A stretch of 45,207 nucleotides of DNA from positions 1-45,207 of the forward strand of contig CAIMGI010000182.1 of assembly GCA_903840505.1 (NCBI GenBank), in the 5' to 3' direction. Numbering within the stretch: the stretch's first letter is position 1; every line of letters begins with the position of its first letter. Position numbers and translations under genes: made by a program. Source of the stretch: an uncultured Bacteroidota bacterium (GTDB taxonomy: Bacteria; Bacteroidota; Bacteroidia; UBA4408). The notes beneath the pieces were generated by a model, which did no database searches, was not told where the DNA came from, and saw only the letters and a program-made list of their open reading frames with translations. This document shows positions 1 to 8,134 of the stretch, piece by piece.

Positions 1-1
1 A

Positions 2-814
2 ATACTGAGTGGAATTGCCGAAATTATTGGTGAGCAGGATAAGGTAATTACCATTACGGTTGCCATTGATAAGCTCGACAAAATAGGCGTTGATGGAGTA
101 AACAAGGAGTTACAGGAAAACGGATTAAGTGCAAGTGCCATAGAAAAATTACAACCCTTAATCGCTTTTACAGGAAACACCTCCGAGAAATTGAACTTTC
201 TAAAACAACTCTTATCCAATTCCGAAATTGGCAAAAAAGGTATTGAAGAAATGGAATATATCTTTAACACCGTTTCAAAAACATCCAATATTAAAGCCAC
301 ATTGGAATGCGACATTACCCTTGCACGGGGCTTAAACTATTATACCGGTGCCATTTTTGAAGTAAAAGCAAATACAGGAACACTAAGCAGCAGTATTTGT
401 GGTGGGGGGCGTTACGATGATTTAACAGGAATTTTTGGATTACCGAATATGTCGGGAGTAGGTATTTCCTTTGGTGCCGATAGAATTTACGATGTGTTGG
501 AAGAAATGAATTTGTATCCTCCTTCGGTTGCTGCATCTACCAAAGTACTGTTTGTATGTTTCGGAGAAAATGAACAACAATACAGCTTACCCTTGCTTAC
601 ACAACTGCGCGATGCCGGAATAAATGCAGAAATGTATCCCGATGCAAATGCCAAAATGAAAAAGCAAATGAGTTATGCCGATGCTAAAAAAATCCCTTTT
701 GTGGTTTTAGTAGGAAGCGATGAAATACAAAGTGGAAAACTTACCGTAAAAAATATGCAAAGCGGAGAGCAGCAGAAACTGGATATCGCAGCTATCCTTT
801 CAATGTTACAATAA
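2..814 (+). CDS. hisS: Histidyl-tRNA synthetase, C-terminal part (5' end outside window)
   Basis: The class II synthetase that charges tRNA-His with histidine in the cytoplasm. The reading frame is open from base 2, so the gene enters from the left and about 270 residues are visible. Seen here are the histidine-binding signature LARGLNYYTG (about residue 106 of the visible part), GGGRYDDL (about 134) and the class II motif 3 region GVGISFGADR. The HGTP-type anticodon-binding domain follows from about residue 180 to the end. Class II motifs 1 and 2 lie outside the window. RGLNYYTG in place of RGLDYYTG is, from memory, usual in this phylum. The gene is convergent with the next one, with 23 bp between their ends and no convincing terminator hairpin. 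Confidence 0.96.
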   Translation: MLSGIAEIIGEQDKVITITVAIDKLDKIGVDGVNKELQENGLSASAIEKLQPLIAFTGNTSEKLNFLKQLLSNSEIGKKGIEEMEYIFNTVSKTSNIKATLECDITLARGLNYYTGAIFEVKANTGTLSSSICGGGRYDDLTGIFGLPNMSGVGISFGADRIYDVLEEMNLYPPSVAASTKVLFVCFGENEQQYSLPLLTQLRDAGINAEMYPDANAKMKKQMSYADAKKIPFVVLVGSDEIQSGKLTVKNMQSGEQQKLDIAAILSMLQ

Positions 815-837
815 GGGAAATTATTGCCTTTACAATC

Positions 838-1704
838 TTAAAGCGCATTCAACAATCGTTTCATCTCCTCTGCTTTATCGGGATAACCCAATTTTTCGAA
901 CGAAAATATAAGATTACGTATCAAGCGCTTTACGATGTCAACATTGGAGCAAGGTTCAAAATATTCCTTAGAAGGTTCAAGCTTTAATTGTTTCAAAAAA
1001 ACATCTATTTCCTTTTTACTAAAAACCGATCCGCGATTAAAAGGATTAATGTAAAAAAGCACATTGGGTTCTTCCTTCTTTGCAGGAACAGGTAAATAAT
1101 GACTGTCTTCTACATAAGCAAGAATAAAATGTTCAGGTAAATTAACACCGTATATATTTACATCCAAACGTTGAGCAATAACAGCATACAATACCGAAAG
1201 CGACAAGGGATTGCCCTTTTTACTTTCCAACACATTGTTGATGTATGAGTTTTGAGGAGCGTGAAAGTTTGCGGTATTACCACTAAAACCATGTACATCA
1301 AAAATGATATGATTCAGAACCCTCACCTTTTCCAAAGCAGTAAGGTTATTGTTTAACTCCAACCAAATATCCTGCTTAATGCGTTCAATGTGTGTCATTA
1401 ATTTGGCTTCATTCAAATCGGGATACTGATAACGAGCAACTAAAATAACACCTGCTAAAAGATCCTCCCCCCCCCTTTTTGCCCAATCGGTAAGCTGTTT
1501 ATTGATGGTATCGTACTGAATAAAGTGAATGATATTTTCAATGCGCACCTGCATAGTATGATCAAATGAATTTTCCCAAGCACTCTCAAGTACTGGAATT
1601 ACTTCACTTCCTAATGAAAGTATCTTATCTTTTATGTGCTTAAAAATATCCTCATCGGGATCTTCCAGCAAACGAATCAATGCATCTATCTCATTCTTAT
1701 CCAT
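838..1704 (-). CDS. SirB1-family transglutaminase-like protein
   Basis: 288 residues. The N-terminal third is a helical, HEAT-like stretch. The core (about residues 130-210) has the SirB1/Transglut_core2 pattern: a block starting with VRVLNHIIF, then GNPLSLSVLY and GVNLPEHFIL. The family has the transglutaminase fold but generally lacks the catalytic cysteine, and here serine or leucine occupies the equivalent of the nucleophile position, so enzymatic activity is doubtful. Its cellular role is not established. A run of nine C (1467-1475; G9 on the coding strand) encodes Arg-Gly-Gly inside the gene and is a possible slippage site. The gene lies 53 bp downstream of the nucleoside phosphorylase on the same strand and may be cotranscribed with it. 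Confidence 0.85.
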   Translation of the reverse strand: MDKNEIDALIRLLEDPDEDIFKHIKDKILSLGSEVIPVLESAWENSFDHTMQVRIENIIHFIQYDTINKQLTDWAKRGGEDLLAGVILVARYQYPDLNEAKLMTHIERIKQDIWLELNNNLTALEKVRVLNHIIFDVHGFSGNTANFHAPQNSYINNVLESKKGNPLSLSVLYAVIAQRLDVNIYGVNLPEHFILAYVEDSHYLPVPAKKEEPNVLFYINPFNRGSVFSKKEIDVFLKQLKLEPSKEYFEPCSNVDIVKRLIRNLIFSFEKLGYPDKAEEMKRLLNAL

Positions 1705-1757
1705 AATAAAGGCATTTGAATTATTATAAAAATACGCTAAATTTTCAAAAGGGCAAA

Positions 1758-2627
1758 TTATTTCGTCAAATTCTCAAGCGTTTGTCGAATCAAATCGTCC
1801 ACCGTTTTGTGGTAGTTTTTACTGTACTCTTTACGTATACGGTTTGCTATTACAGCACATACAGTAGCTGCTTGGTGTCCTAACAATTTACTCAATCCAT
1901 ACAAGGCAGATGTTTCCATTTCAAAATTGGTAATGCGCAAACCATTGTAATTAAAAGCTGTTAGCTGCTCATTTAAATTAGTTACAGCAGGTTTAAGGCG
2001 CAACACCCTGCCTTGCGGACCATAAAAACCAGAAGCTGTAGCAGTAATTCCTGTAAAAACATCCTTGTTTAACTTCGCAATCAATTCGGCTGAACCTTTC
2101 ACTACATAGGGAAAATTCAAGGTGCTTTTCCAATTGCTGTGTTTAATAAAGGCTTGTGTTATGTCTTCTTCAAATTCATTTCCTACTTCATAAAAATTAA
2201 GCAAACCGTCAAATCCCATCCCGCAAAGCGACAACACAACCGAATCAACGGGAATATCTTCCTGCAAAGCACCCGATGTTCCGATACGAACCAATTGAAG
2301 CGAGGAATGATTTTCCTTTATTACTCTTTTATTCAAATCAATGTTTACCAATGCATCCAGTTCATTGATAACAATATCAACATTGTCGGTACCTATTCCT
2401 GTTGATATAACACTTATTTTTTTACCGTTAAAAATACCGGTATGCGTAACAAATTCTCTGTTTTGAACTTTTACCTCAATACTTTGAAAATGGTTCGATA
2501 CCTGCTCAACCCGACCCGGGTCGCCCACAAGAATAATAATTTCCCCAATATCATTCGGTGATAGTTTTAAATGATAAATACTACCATCGGGGTTTAGTAT
2601 AAGTTCCGATTCAGGTATTCTGTTCAT
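1758..2627 (-). CDS. Nucleoside phosphorylase, uridine phosphorylase-like
   Basis: 289 residues of the PNP/UDP phosphorylase superfamily, which cleaves nucleosides with phosphate to a free base and ribose-1-phosphate. Visible motifs are GDPGR (residues 35-39, phosphate binding), RIGTSG (114-119), ATASGFYGPQGR (196-207, resembling the uridine phosphorylase base-binding segment) and NFEMETSALYGL (234-245, the ribose-binding Met-Glu motif). Uridine is the most likely substrate from the 196-207 segment, but specificity cannot be proved from sequence. The ATG at 2627 gives a full-length protein. A TTG-N22-TAAGTTTG promoter lies just upstream on the minus strand (2646-2678) and overlaps the divergent promoter region of the membrane-protein pair. 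Confidence 0.92.
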   Translation of the reverse strand: MNRIPESELILNPDGSIYHLKLSPNDIGEIIILVGDPGRVEQVSNHFQSIEVKVQNREFVTHTGIFNGKKISVISTGIGTDNVDIVINELDALVNIDLNKRVIKENHSSLQLVRIGTSGALQEDIPVDSVVLSLCGMGFDGLLNFYEVGNEFEEDITQAFIKHSNWKSTLNFPYVVKGSAELIAKLNKDVFTGITATASGFYGPQGRVLRLKPAVTNLNEQLTAFNYNGLRITNFEMETSALYGLSKLLGHQAATVCAVIANRIRKEYSKNYHKTVDDLIRQTLENLTK

Positions 2628-2630
2628 AGT

Positions 2631-2638
2631 TATATTTG
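2631..2638 (+). promoter_or_regulatory. Putative -7 element TATATTTG for the DUF2157 pair
   Basis: An exact TAnnTTTG match about 52 bp before the ATG at 2690. No clear -33 TTG lies at the right distance. Because the element overlaps the alternative start at 2636, it argues for translation from 2690. Confidence 0.4.
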
Positions 2639-2645
2639 TTTAATA

Positions 2646-2678
2646 CAAACTTATGCAATTTTAATTACTTTTACTCAA
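2646..2678 (-). promoter_or_regulatory. Bacteroidota-type promoter for the nucleoside phosphorylase
   Basis: Read on the minus strand: TTG (2678-2676), a 22 bp spacer, then TAAGTTTG (2653-2646), matching TTG-N17-23-TAnnTTTG. The predicted transcript starts near 2640, about 12 nt before the ATG at 2627. Confidence 0.55.
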
Positions 2679-2689
2679 GCGTATTCAAT

Positions 2690-3664
2690 ATGAACGAAAG
2701 TACAAAACTACATACTGAAGGTTTTATCACCGATGAACAATTGAAGGCAATTCAATTGTACGAGGAGAACAAGCCTCTTTCTGTTCATTGGGAGTTAAGA
2801 ACCATCTTGTACTTGGGCATACTGCTGCTCACCTCAGGAATAAGTATTTTAATTTATTTAAATATCGACACCATTGGGCACCAAGCTGTATTGGCAATTA
2901 TAGCAGCAGCTTGTGCAGGATGCTTTTATTATACTTACAAAAACCGACTGCCTTACAGTAACGGGGAAACAAATCACGCTTCGCCCTTTTTTGATTATAT
3001 AATGCTGCTGGGCTGCCTCCTGTTTGGTATATTTATAGGATACATACAATTCCAATACAATCTTTTTGGTTTGCATTATGGAATCGCAACCCTTATCCCC
3101 ACTGTATTGTTTTTTTATTGCGCCTATCTTTTCGACCACAAAGGTGTTTTATCATTGGCTATTACAGGACTTGCAGGATGGGTAGGACTCAGCGTTACGC
3201 CTATGCAACTGCTCAACAACAATGATTTTTCAAGCAGCTCATTTATTTATTCAGCAATTATATTGGGTGCCATTATTACTGCAACAGCTTACTATTGCGA
3301 TAAAAAAAACATAAAAAAGCATTTTAGTTTTACATACAATAACTTTTCGTCCAATATGCTTTTTGTGGCAACATTGGTCGCTTTGTTTAGTGAGCCTTTA
3401 AAGTTATTGAGCTTTATCCTTTTAGCCGGACTTTGTTTTTATTTTATCAGATATGCCATCCAACAGCAATCCTTTTTATTTTTATTACTCTCTGTTATCT
3501 ATGGTTATATAGGCATTACCTATTGCATTTTTTCAGGGCTCGACAATCTGGGAAGTGCTGAAGAATTTACTTTTCTGCTCGGTACATTTTATGTATTTGC
3601 ATCCTGTGGAGGTATCATCTCCTTCTTTATTTATTACAAAAAAATATTGGGAATAAAGAAATGA
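2690..3664 (+). CDS. DUF2157-type multi-pass membrane protein
   Basis: 324 residues from the ATG at 2690. This start is chosen over one at 2636 because the latter only adds a poorly conserved leader and overlaps the -7 element. The N-terminal ~40 residues are a soluble helix containing FITDEQLKAI, typical of DUF2157 proteins, whose N-terminal domain begins with a 'gl.itdeq...i' pattern. It is followed by roughly eight to nine hydrophobic segments. The function of the family is unknown. The stop codon overlaps the next start as ATGA (3661-3664), so the two membrane proteins are translationally coupled and probably act together. Confidence 0.75.
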   Translation: MNESTKLHTEGFITDEQLKAIQLYEENKPLSVHWELRTILYLGILLLTSGISILIYLNIDTIGHQAVLAIIAAACAGCFYYTYKNRLPYSNGETNHASPFFDYIMLLGCLLFGIFIGYIQFQYNLFGLHYGIATLIPTVLFFYCAYLFDHKGVLSLAITGLAGWVGLSVTPMQLLNNNDFSSSSFIYSAIILGAIITATAYYCDKKNIKKHFSFTYNNFSSNMLFVATLVALFSEPLKLLSFILLAGLCFYFIRYAIQQQSFLFLLLSVIYGYIGITYCIFSGLDNLGSAEEFTFLLGTFYVFASCGGIISFFIYYKKILGIKK

Positions 3665-4863
3665 TAGCCTATAATAAAACCTATATCGAAAACAGTTTGC
3701 TTGTAAAAAAAGCAAAACAATGGTATGCCCGAAACTTAATTGCGGCAGAACAAATGAACGATATAGAGAAACAGTACAAAAGTGAATTTTACTCCCCTGC
3801 ATTTTTCATAAAAATGGGCTTATTTATTTTCACCCTTTTTATTGTTGGTTCGGCAACAGGATTTTACAGCCTTATATTTCTCAATTTTTTCACCAATGTA
3901 AACAACAGTGGTTTTCAAATTTTCACTTGTATCTTTTTTGCCATTGGCTGCATTGCTTCATTGGAAGTATTCATCAAAGAAAAAAAAATATTCCGCTCAG
4001 GAATTGATGAAGCATTGCTGTACTCGGCACTTGGCTTTTTGTTTACAGCCTTGGTACAAATTTTTGGCGACTCCTTTTACGGTGACAATCTAGGATTGTT
4101 TTATACCATTATTGCCTTACCCATACTTGCTGCCGCTGTTATTCGTTATGCCGATACACTCATAGCTTTAGCATTGGCTATCTGCTTTTATGCTGCTTTT
4201 TTCCTCCTGCTTCTAAAATTGGGCGAGATAGCAAAAATGATTATGCCTTTTGCCTTGATGTTATTATCTGCAGCCATCTATTTCAAAGCACAACAATACA
4301 AACAAAAAGCACAACTGCTTTATTGGAAACAATGCATCATTGCCATAGAATGCCTGGCATTGCTGGTATTTTATATTTCCTGTAATTATTATGTAATACG
4401 TCAATCAAGTGTTGAATTCTTTAATTTAAACCTTCAAGAAGGCGAAGATATTCCCTTGGCAATTGTGTTCTATATTTTAACAGCAATCGTCCCAATACTA
4501 TATGTTTATTACGGATTAAAAAGAAAAGACAAAGTATTGTTGTGGATTGGCTTAGCCTTGATTGCTGCTGCCGCTCTTACCTTTAAATACTATTTTAGTT
4601 TGGGTCATCCTGAAGTATCACTTACCCTTGCAGGAATAATAATGATACTCATTGCGTACATCTCCATAAAATACCTAAAAACACCTCAAAAGGGGATTAC
4701 ATTCGAAAAGGAAATAGACGAGGACAACTTCTTTAAAACAAATGTAGAAGCACTTATTATAGCACAAAGTTTTTCGCAACAAGCCGAAAGTAGTCCAACA
4801 GAAAGTACAACGGAATTTGGTGGTGGAGAATTTGGCGGAGCCGGATCGGGAGGGAAATTTTAA
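3661..4863 (+). CDS. DUF2157/DUF4401-like multi-pass membrane protein with glycine-rich tail
   Basis: 400 residues. A short N-terminal helical domain contains AEQMNDIEKQY, the same kind of helix as in the upstream gene. About ten hydrophobic segments follow between residues 45 and 345, then a cytoplasmic acidic stretch, then a tail of repeated Gly-Gly-x units ending GGAGSGGKF. The layout is that of its neighbour and suggests an old duplication or a two-subunit membrane assembly. The Gly/Phe-rich tail resembles those on TPM-type membrane proteins, but I assign no function from it. Translation is coupled to the upstream gene by ATGA. It is convergent with the next gene, 7 bp away. Confidence 0.72.
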   Translation: MIAYNKTYIENSLLVKKAKQWYARNLIAAEQMNDIEKQYKSEFYSPAFFIKMGLFIFTLFIVGSATGFYSLIFLNFFTNVNNSGFQIFTCIFFAIGCIASLEVFIKEKKIFRSGIDEALLYSALGFLFTALVQIFGDSFYGDNLGLFYTIIALPILAAAVIRYADTLIALALAICFYAAFFLLLLKLGEIAKMIMPFALMLLSAAIYFKAQQYKQKAQLLYWKQCIIAIECLALLVFYISCNYYVIRQSSVEFFNLNLQEGEDIPLAIVFYILTAIVPILYVYYGLKRKDKVLLWIGLALIAAAALTFKYYFSLGHPEVSLTLAGIIMILIAYISIKYLKTPQKGITFEKEIDEDNFFKTNVEALIIAQSFSQQAESSPTESTTEFGGGEFGGAGSGGKF

Positions 4864-4870
4864 GCCTTAC

Positions 4871-5302
4871 TTATCTGAACAACTTTTTATTCACAACAAT
4901 GGTATTGTCCTCTGCTTTTATAACCCAGGTATTATCAAATATTTGAGGTAAATAACGGTAATAGAGTTTTATGCGGGTACCCGACTTTTTATCGCTCTCA
5001 TTCTTCTTGGTAACACCTGTAAATTCAAGGCATTTTAAGTTGGGGTGTTCCTTTAAAAATATTTTCACAACGGCAACAACAGTAGCCATTACACTGTATA
5101 ATTCACCTTTATTGGTTTCTACATATTCCTCCCCTTCGTATTCATCATTTGTTACACCAAAAACTACGGTAGCGTGCAATATATTATTCTGCTTTCGTCC
5201 AAAACGAACCTCATAATCTACCCCACCATCGGTGGTAAATAAATATAAACCGGCAGAACTTATGGCCGGATAAACAATCGGGTATACTTTTACTTCTCCC
5301 AT
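4871..5302 (-). CDS. Hypothetical protein
   Basis: 143 residues, not recognised. It has no signal peptide or membrane segment. The pattern is mixed alpha/beta: beta strands at residues 1-50 (YLFTTDGGVDYEVRFGRK), a central helix around STVATVVAVVKIFL-like residues 68-82, then FTGVTK and a final strand pair. It looks like one of the small cytosolic Bacteroidota domain-of-unknown-function proteins. It stands alone, convergent with the membrane pair and divergent from the LOG-family gene. The ATG at 5302 is the only good start. Confidence 0.6.
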   Translation of the reverse strand: MGEVKVYPIVYPAISSAGLYLFTTDGGVDYEVRFGRKQNNILHATVVFGVTNDEYEGEEYVETNKGELYSVMATVVAVVKIFLKEHPNLKCLEFTGVTKKNESDKKSGTRIKLYYRYLPQIFDNTWVIKAEDNTIVVNKKLFR

Positions 5303-5446
5303 AAACGAAATGTAAATTTATACAATGACTTTGGATAAAAGCTTCTTTATATGACTTTTTTTCAACCATTTTTACTTTTTAATTAAAAATTGTACTTTGC
5401 AACAAGATATAGAGGCAAAATTTTGCATTAAAATCAAAAAACACTT

Positions 5447-6157
5447 ATGGAGCACAAAGAAGAAAAAATACGCGAAGCATTCGAAAACAAAAACTGGAGC
5501 GAAACCCGTGCTCAAGACAGCTGGCAACTGTTTAAGATAATGGGCGAATTTGTTAACGCCTTTGAAAAACTCGGACGTATAGGACCTTGTGTTACCCTCT
5601 TTGGCTCGGCACGTACAAAACCCGATCACAAATACTATAAACTTGCCGAGGAAATTGCCTTTAAACTAACACATCAAGGATATGGAATTATTACGGGAGG
5701 CGGTCCCGGTATTATGGAAGCAGGTAATAAAGGAGCAAAAGCCGGTGGTGGAAAATCGGTAGGCTTAAACATTGTATTGCCTTTTGAACAAAGTGCCAAT
5801 CCGCATATTGATACGGATAAAATTATCAATTTTGAATACTTTTTTGTGCGTAAAGTAATGTTTATTAAATACGCACAGGGCTTTGTGGTATTGCCAGGTG
5901 GCTTTGGAACATTGGATGAATTATTTGAAGCCATTACCCTTATACAAACACATAAAATTGGCAAATTCCCTATTATTTTGGTAAGTAAAAAATACTGGAC
6001 AGGTTTATTTGAATGGGTAAAAGATACTATGTTAGAAGAAGAACACAATGTAAGCGTTGAAGACCTCGATTTATTTAAAATAGTGGATACTGCCGATGAA
6101 GCAGTGAAAGAAATTAACGACTTTTATAATAAGTATTTATTGAAGCCTAATTTTTAG
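5447..6157 (+). CDS. LOG family protein (cytokinin riboside 5'-monophosphate phosphoribohydrolase-like)
   Basis: 236 residues with the complete LOG/TIGR00730 signature: GGGPGIMEA at 84-92 and PGGFGTLDELFE at 150-161, the nucleotide-binding and catalytic motifs of the Rossmann-type 'lysine decarboxylase-like' fold. Family members hydrolyse nucleoside monophosphates to a base and ribose-5-phosphate; true lysine decarboxylase activity is not expected. The N-terminal ~45 residues are a helical extension found in the longer bacterial subgroup. A near-consensus -7 element (TACTTTG) lies at 5393-5399, giving a leader of roughly 45 nt. A long imperfect hairpin follows the stop codon. Confidence 0.9.
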   Translation: MEHKEEKIREAFENKNWSETRAQDSWQLFKIMGEFVNAFEKLGRIGPCVTLFGSARTKPDHKYYKLAEEIAFKLTHQGYGIITGGGPGIMEAGNKGAKAGGGKSVGLNIVLPFEQSANPHIDTDKIINFEYFFVRKVMFIKYAQGFVVLPGGFGTLDELFEAITLIQTHKIGKFPIILVSKKYWTGLFEWVKDTMLEEEHNVSVEDLDLFKIVDTADEAVKEINDFYNKYLLKPNF

Positions 6158-6163
6158 GATATG

Positions 6164-6228
6164 ATGTGTGACGCTTATTGCATAAAGCCGCCCAAAAAAG
6201 GTAGGTTTTATGTAGTTTTATCACACAT
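6164..6228. repeat. Imperfect hairpin between the LOG gene and the beta-helix gene
   Basis: An outer 8 bp perfect inverted repeat (ATGTGTGA at 6164-6171, TCACACAT at 6221-6228) encloses an inner imperfect stem (CATAAAGCC at 6181-6189 against GGTAGGTTTTATG at 6200-6212) with an A-rich loop. Immediately after it lies TAACAGAGTTA, a small palindrome. The hairpin could act as a terminator, or be a remnant of the same kind of element as at 7961-8092. About 90 bp of non-coding sequence separate it from the next ATG. Confidence 0.45.
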
Positions 6229-6317
6229 ATAACAGAGTTAGTTGCAATTGCAAGACCGCACGCAACGAATGGGGATGCTGAAAACCGAATACAGAGTAAA
6301 TTTTTTAAAATAATATT

Positions 6318-7928
6318 ATGAACAAGAAGTCAATTTATTCCATCGTTTTTTGTCTGGCCTTATTTACATCATCTCCGGCAATCGCAAATTTTATTAACGC
6401 AAACTCGTTAAACTACACCAGCTTTCTTTCTTTGCTTACAGCAGGCGACACGCTCAATCTTGCATCAGGCACTTATGTAAATAACCTGACGTTGAATGGA
6501 AGAAATGGAACATTGGCTCAACCAATTGTTATTATGGGAAACGGAAATTCAACAAATTTTCAAGGACAAGCTTGTTGCAACACCGTGAGTATTACACAAT
6601 GTTCTTATGTAATAATTAGAAACATGCAGTTGGATGGTTTAAATCAGTTTGTGGATGCAGTGAAAGCAGAGGGAACTATTGGTAACTGGGCGCACCACAT
6701 AACCATTGAATATTTAGATATTATTAATTATGGGTTTAACCAGCAGTCTGTAGGGATAAGTACAAAATGTTCTGCCTGGGATTGGGTAATTAGAAAAAAC
6801 AGAATTATTGGAGCAGGAACAGGAATGTATTTAGGTAATTCAACGGGTGAAGCACCTTTTGTAAATGGGTTAATAGAATATAATTACGTGGCGAACACCA
6901 TTGGCTACAACATTGAAATTAAACATCAACTGGATACCGTTCGCGATAATTTTGCAGGTACTTCTGTAAACGGAAAAACAATAATCAGACATAATGTTTT
7001 TACTAAAGATTCAACATCTTCAACAGGCGGAAATGCAAGACCTAATTTATTGGTTGGCGGGTTTCCATTGACTGGTTTTGGTTCTATTGACTACTATGAA
7101 ATTTATGGCAACTTTTTTTACAACAATCCTGTGGAAGCATTGTTTCAGGGAACAGGCAACATAATGCTCTATGAAAATATTTTCGTAAACCATTTTGACC
7201 CATCAGGATTTCGTGCTGTATATATTTCTCCGCAAAATGGTGTAAGTCCGCAAGACATTAAAGTTTTTCACAATACAGCTTGGGTATTAAATTCATCAGG
7301 CGGAATTCGTCTTTATAATCCCGACAATGCTTATCAGCAATATTGTTATGGCAATGCAGTATTTGCTCCTTCGCCAATTACAAATTTTACAAACATTTTG
7401 GATAACATTACCGACAACTATTCCAGTGCAGGTAACTATGTTCTTTCGGCAACGACTAACATAGCAACTCTTAATTTATATCCACAAGCGGGACAAGTTA
7501 AAGGAACACTTACACCTAATTCATTATTCCTTACCAACAGCGATTTTGAGAAAGATTTTAACGGTGATGTTTATGATTGGACCTATCGAGGTGCTTATTC
7601 GGGTTGTTGTACAAACAACGGCTGGCAATTACAACTTGATACGATGACAACACAATCTACTACTACCTCTTTGGTTTCTTTTTTAATTGGAAATAATTTC
7701 ACTATTTATCCAAACCCTTTCACTTATCAAACGACTATCGCGTTTTCAGAAGAACAGAAAAACACAACAATAACAATAACCGACATGCTTGAAAAAATCA
7801 TTAAAACATTTACTTTTACAGGCAGACAACTAATAATAGAGAAAGGTGAAATGAAAGCGGGTATTTACTTCGTGCTGACAATAGACCAAAAGAAGAATAT
7901 CTTCAAGAGGAAAATTGTAATTCAGTAG
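6318..7928 (+). CDS. Secreted right-handed beta-helix protein with T9SS C-terminal sorting domain
   Basis: 536 residues. The signal peptide (about 1-23, ending SSPAIA) directs Sec export. Residues 40-70 (AGDTLNLASGTY, then NGRNGTLAQPIVI) match the opening of PL6/chondroitinase-B-like parallel beta-helices, and the body has repeated short strands with Asn ladders up to about 400. The C-terminus (about 463-536) is a type A T9SS sorting domain: IYPNPF, a central strand with ITITDM, and GIYFVL near the end. The protein is therefore probably exported across the outer membrane and anchored or released. A polysaccharide lyase or carbohydrate-binding role is inferred from the fold only; I do not see a definite PL6 Lys/Arg catalytic pair. 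It is flanked by hairpin elements on both sides and has no operon partner. Confidence 0.87.
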   Translation: MNKKSIYSIVFCLALFTSSPAIANFINANSLNYTSFLSLLTAGDTLNLASGTYVNNLTLNGRNGTLAQPIVIMGNGNSTNFQGQACCNTVSITQCSYVIIRNMQLDGLNQFVDAVKAEGTIGNWAHHITIEYLDIINYGFNQQSVGISTKCSAWDWVIRKNRIIGAGTGMYLGNSTGEAPFVNGLIEYNYVANTIGYNIEIKHQLDTVRDNFAGTSVNGKTIIRHNVFTKDSTSSTGGNARPNLLVGGFPLTGFGSIDYYEIYGNFFYNNPVEALFQGTGNIMLYENIFVNHFDPSGFRAVYISPQNGVSPQDIKVFHNTAWVLNSSGGIRLYNPDNAYQQYCYGNAVFAPSPITNFTNILDNITDNYSSAGNYVLSATTNIATLNLYPQAGQVKGTLTPNSLFLTNSDFEKDFNGDVYDWTYRGAYSGCCTNNGWQLQLDTMTTQSTTTSLVSFLIGNNFTIYPNPFTYQTTIAFSEEQKNTTITITDMLEKIIKTFTFTGRQLIIEKGEMKAGIYFVLTIDQKKNIFKRKIVIQ

Positions 7929-7960
7929 CGAAACACACCACACTAAAGACAAACAACTGC

Positions 7961-8092
7961 AACTAACAGCACCTACAAGAAATTGGCGGTTCTGTGGTTA
8001 AATGAACATTGGTGCTTCGTATTAAGTTTATTAGTGGCAGACAGTTTTCGTCTACGAAATCGCCAACTTCTTGTAGCTGCAAAACGTTAATT
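7961..8092. repeat. attC-like imperfect inverted repeat (candidate integron recombination site)
   Basis: 132 bp non-coding element. The outer arms AACTAAC (7961-7967) and GTTAATT (8086-8092) pair at 6 of 7 positions and resemble the RYYYAAC / GTTRRRY core sites of attC without matching exactly. The inner arms CTACAAGAAATTGGCG (7973-7988) and CGCCAACTTCTTGTAG (8061-8076) pair at 15 of 16. The loop of about 70 nt holds a further small hairpin (AGAC with GTCT). This folded-site architecture and length fit an integron attC or a related mobile repeat. No integrase gene is in the window, so the call is inference. Confidence 0.42.
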
Positions 8093-8134
8093 GTATCAGC
8101 GGTTGAAATCACCTTAAACAAGAATATTAGAAAT

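Noticed and set aside
315-536. Minus-strand frame opposite hisS
   Set aside because: It lies within the well-supported hisS coding frame and has no family features.
6167-6225. TGTGA and TCACA half-sites as a Crp operator
   Set aside because: They are about 50 bp apart and belong to the hairpin, not to an N6-spaced palindrome.
8009-8134. N-terminal extension of the SRAP frame
   Set aside because: It runs through the attC-like element. SRAP requires Cys at position 2, provided by the ATG at 8135.
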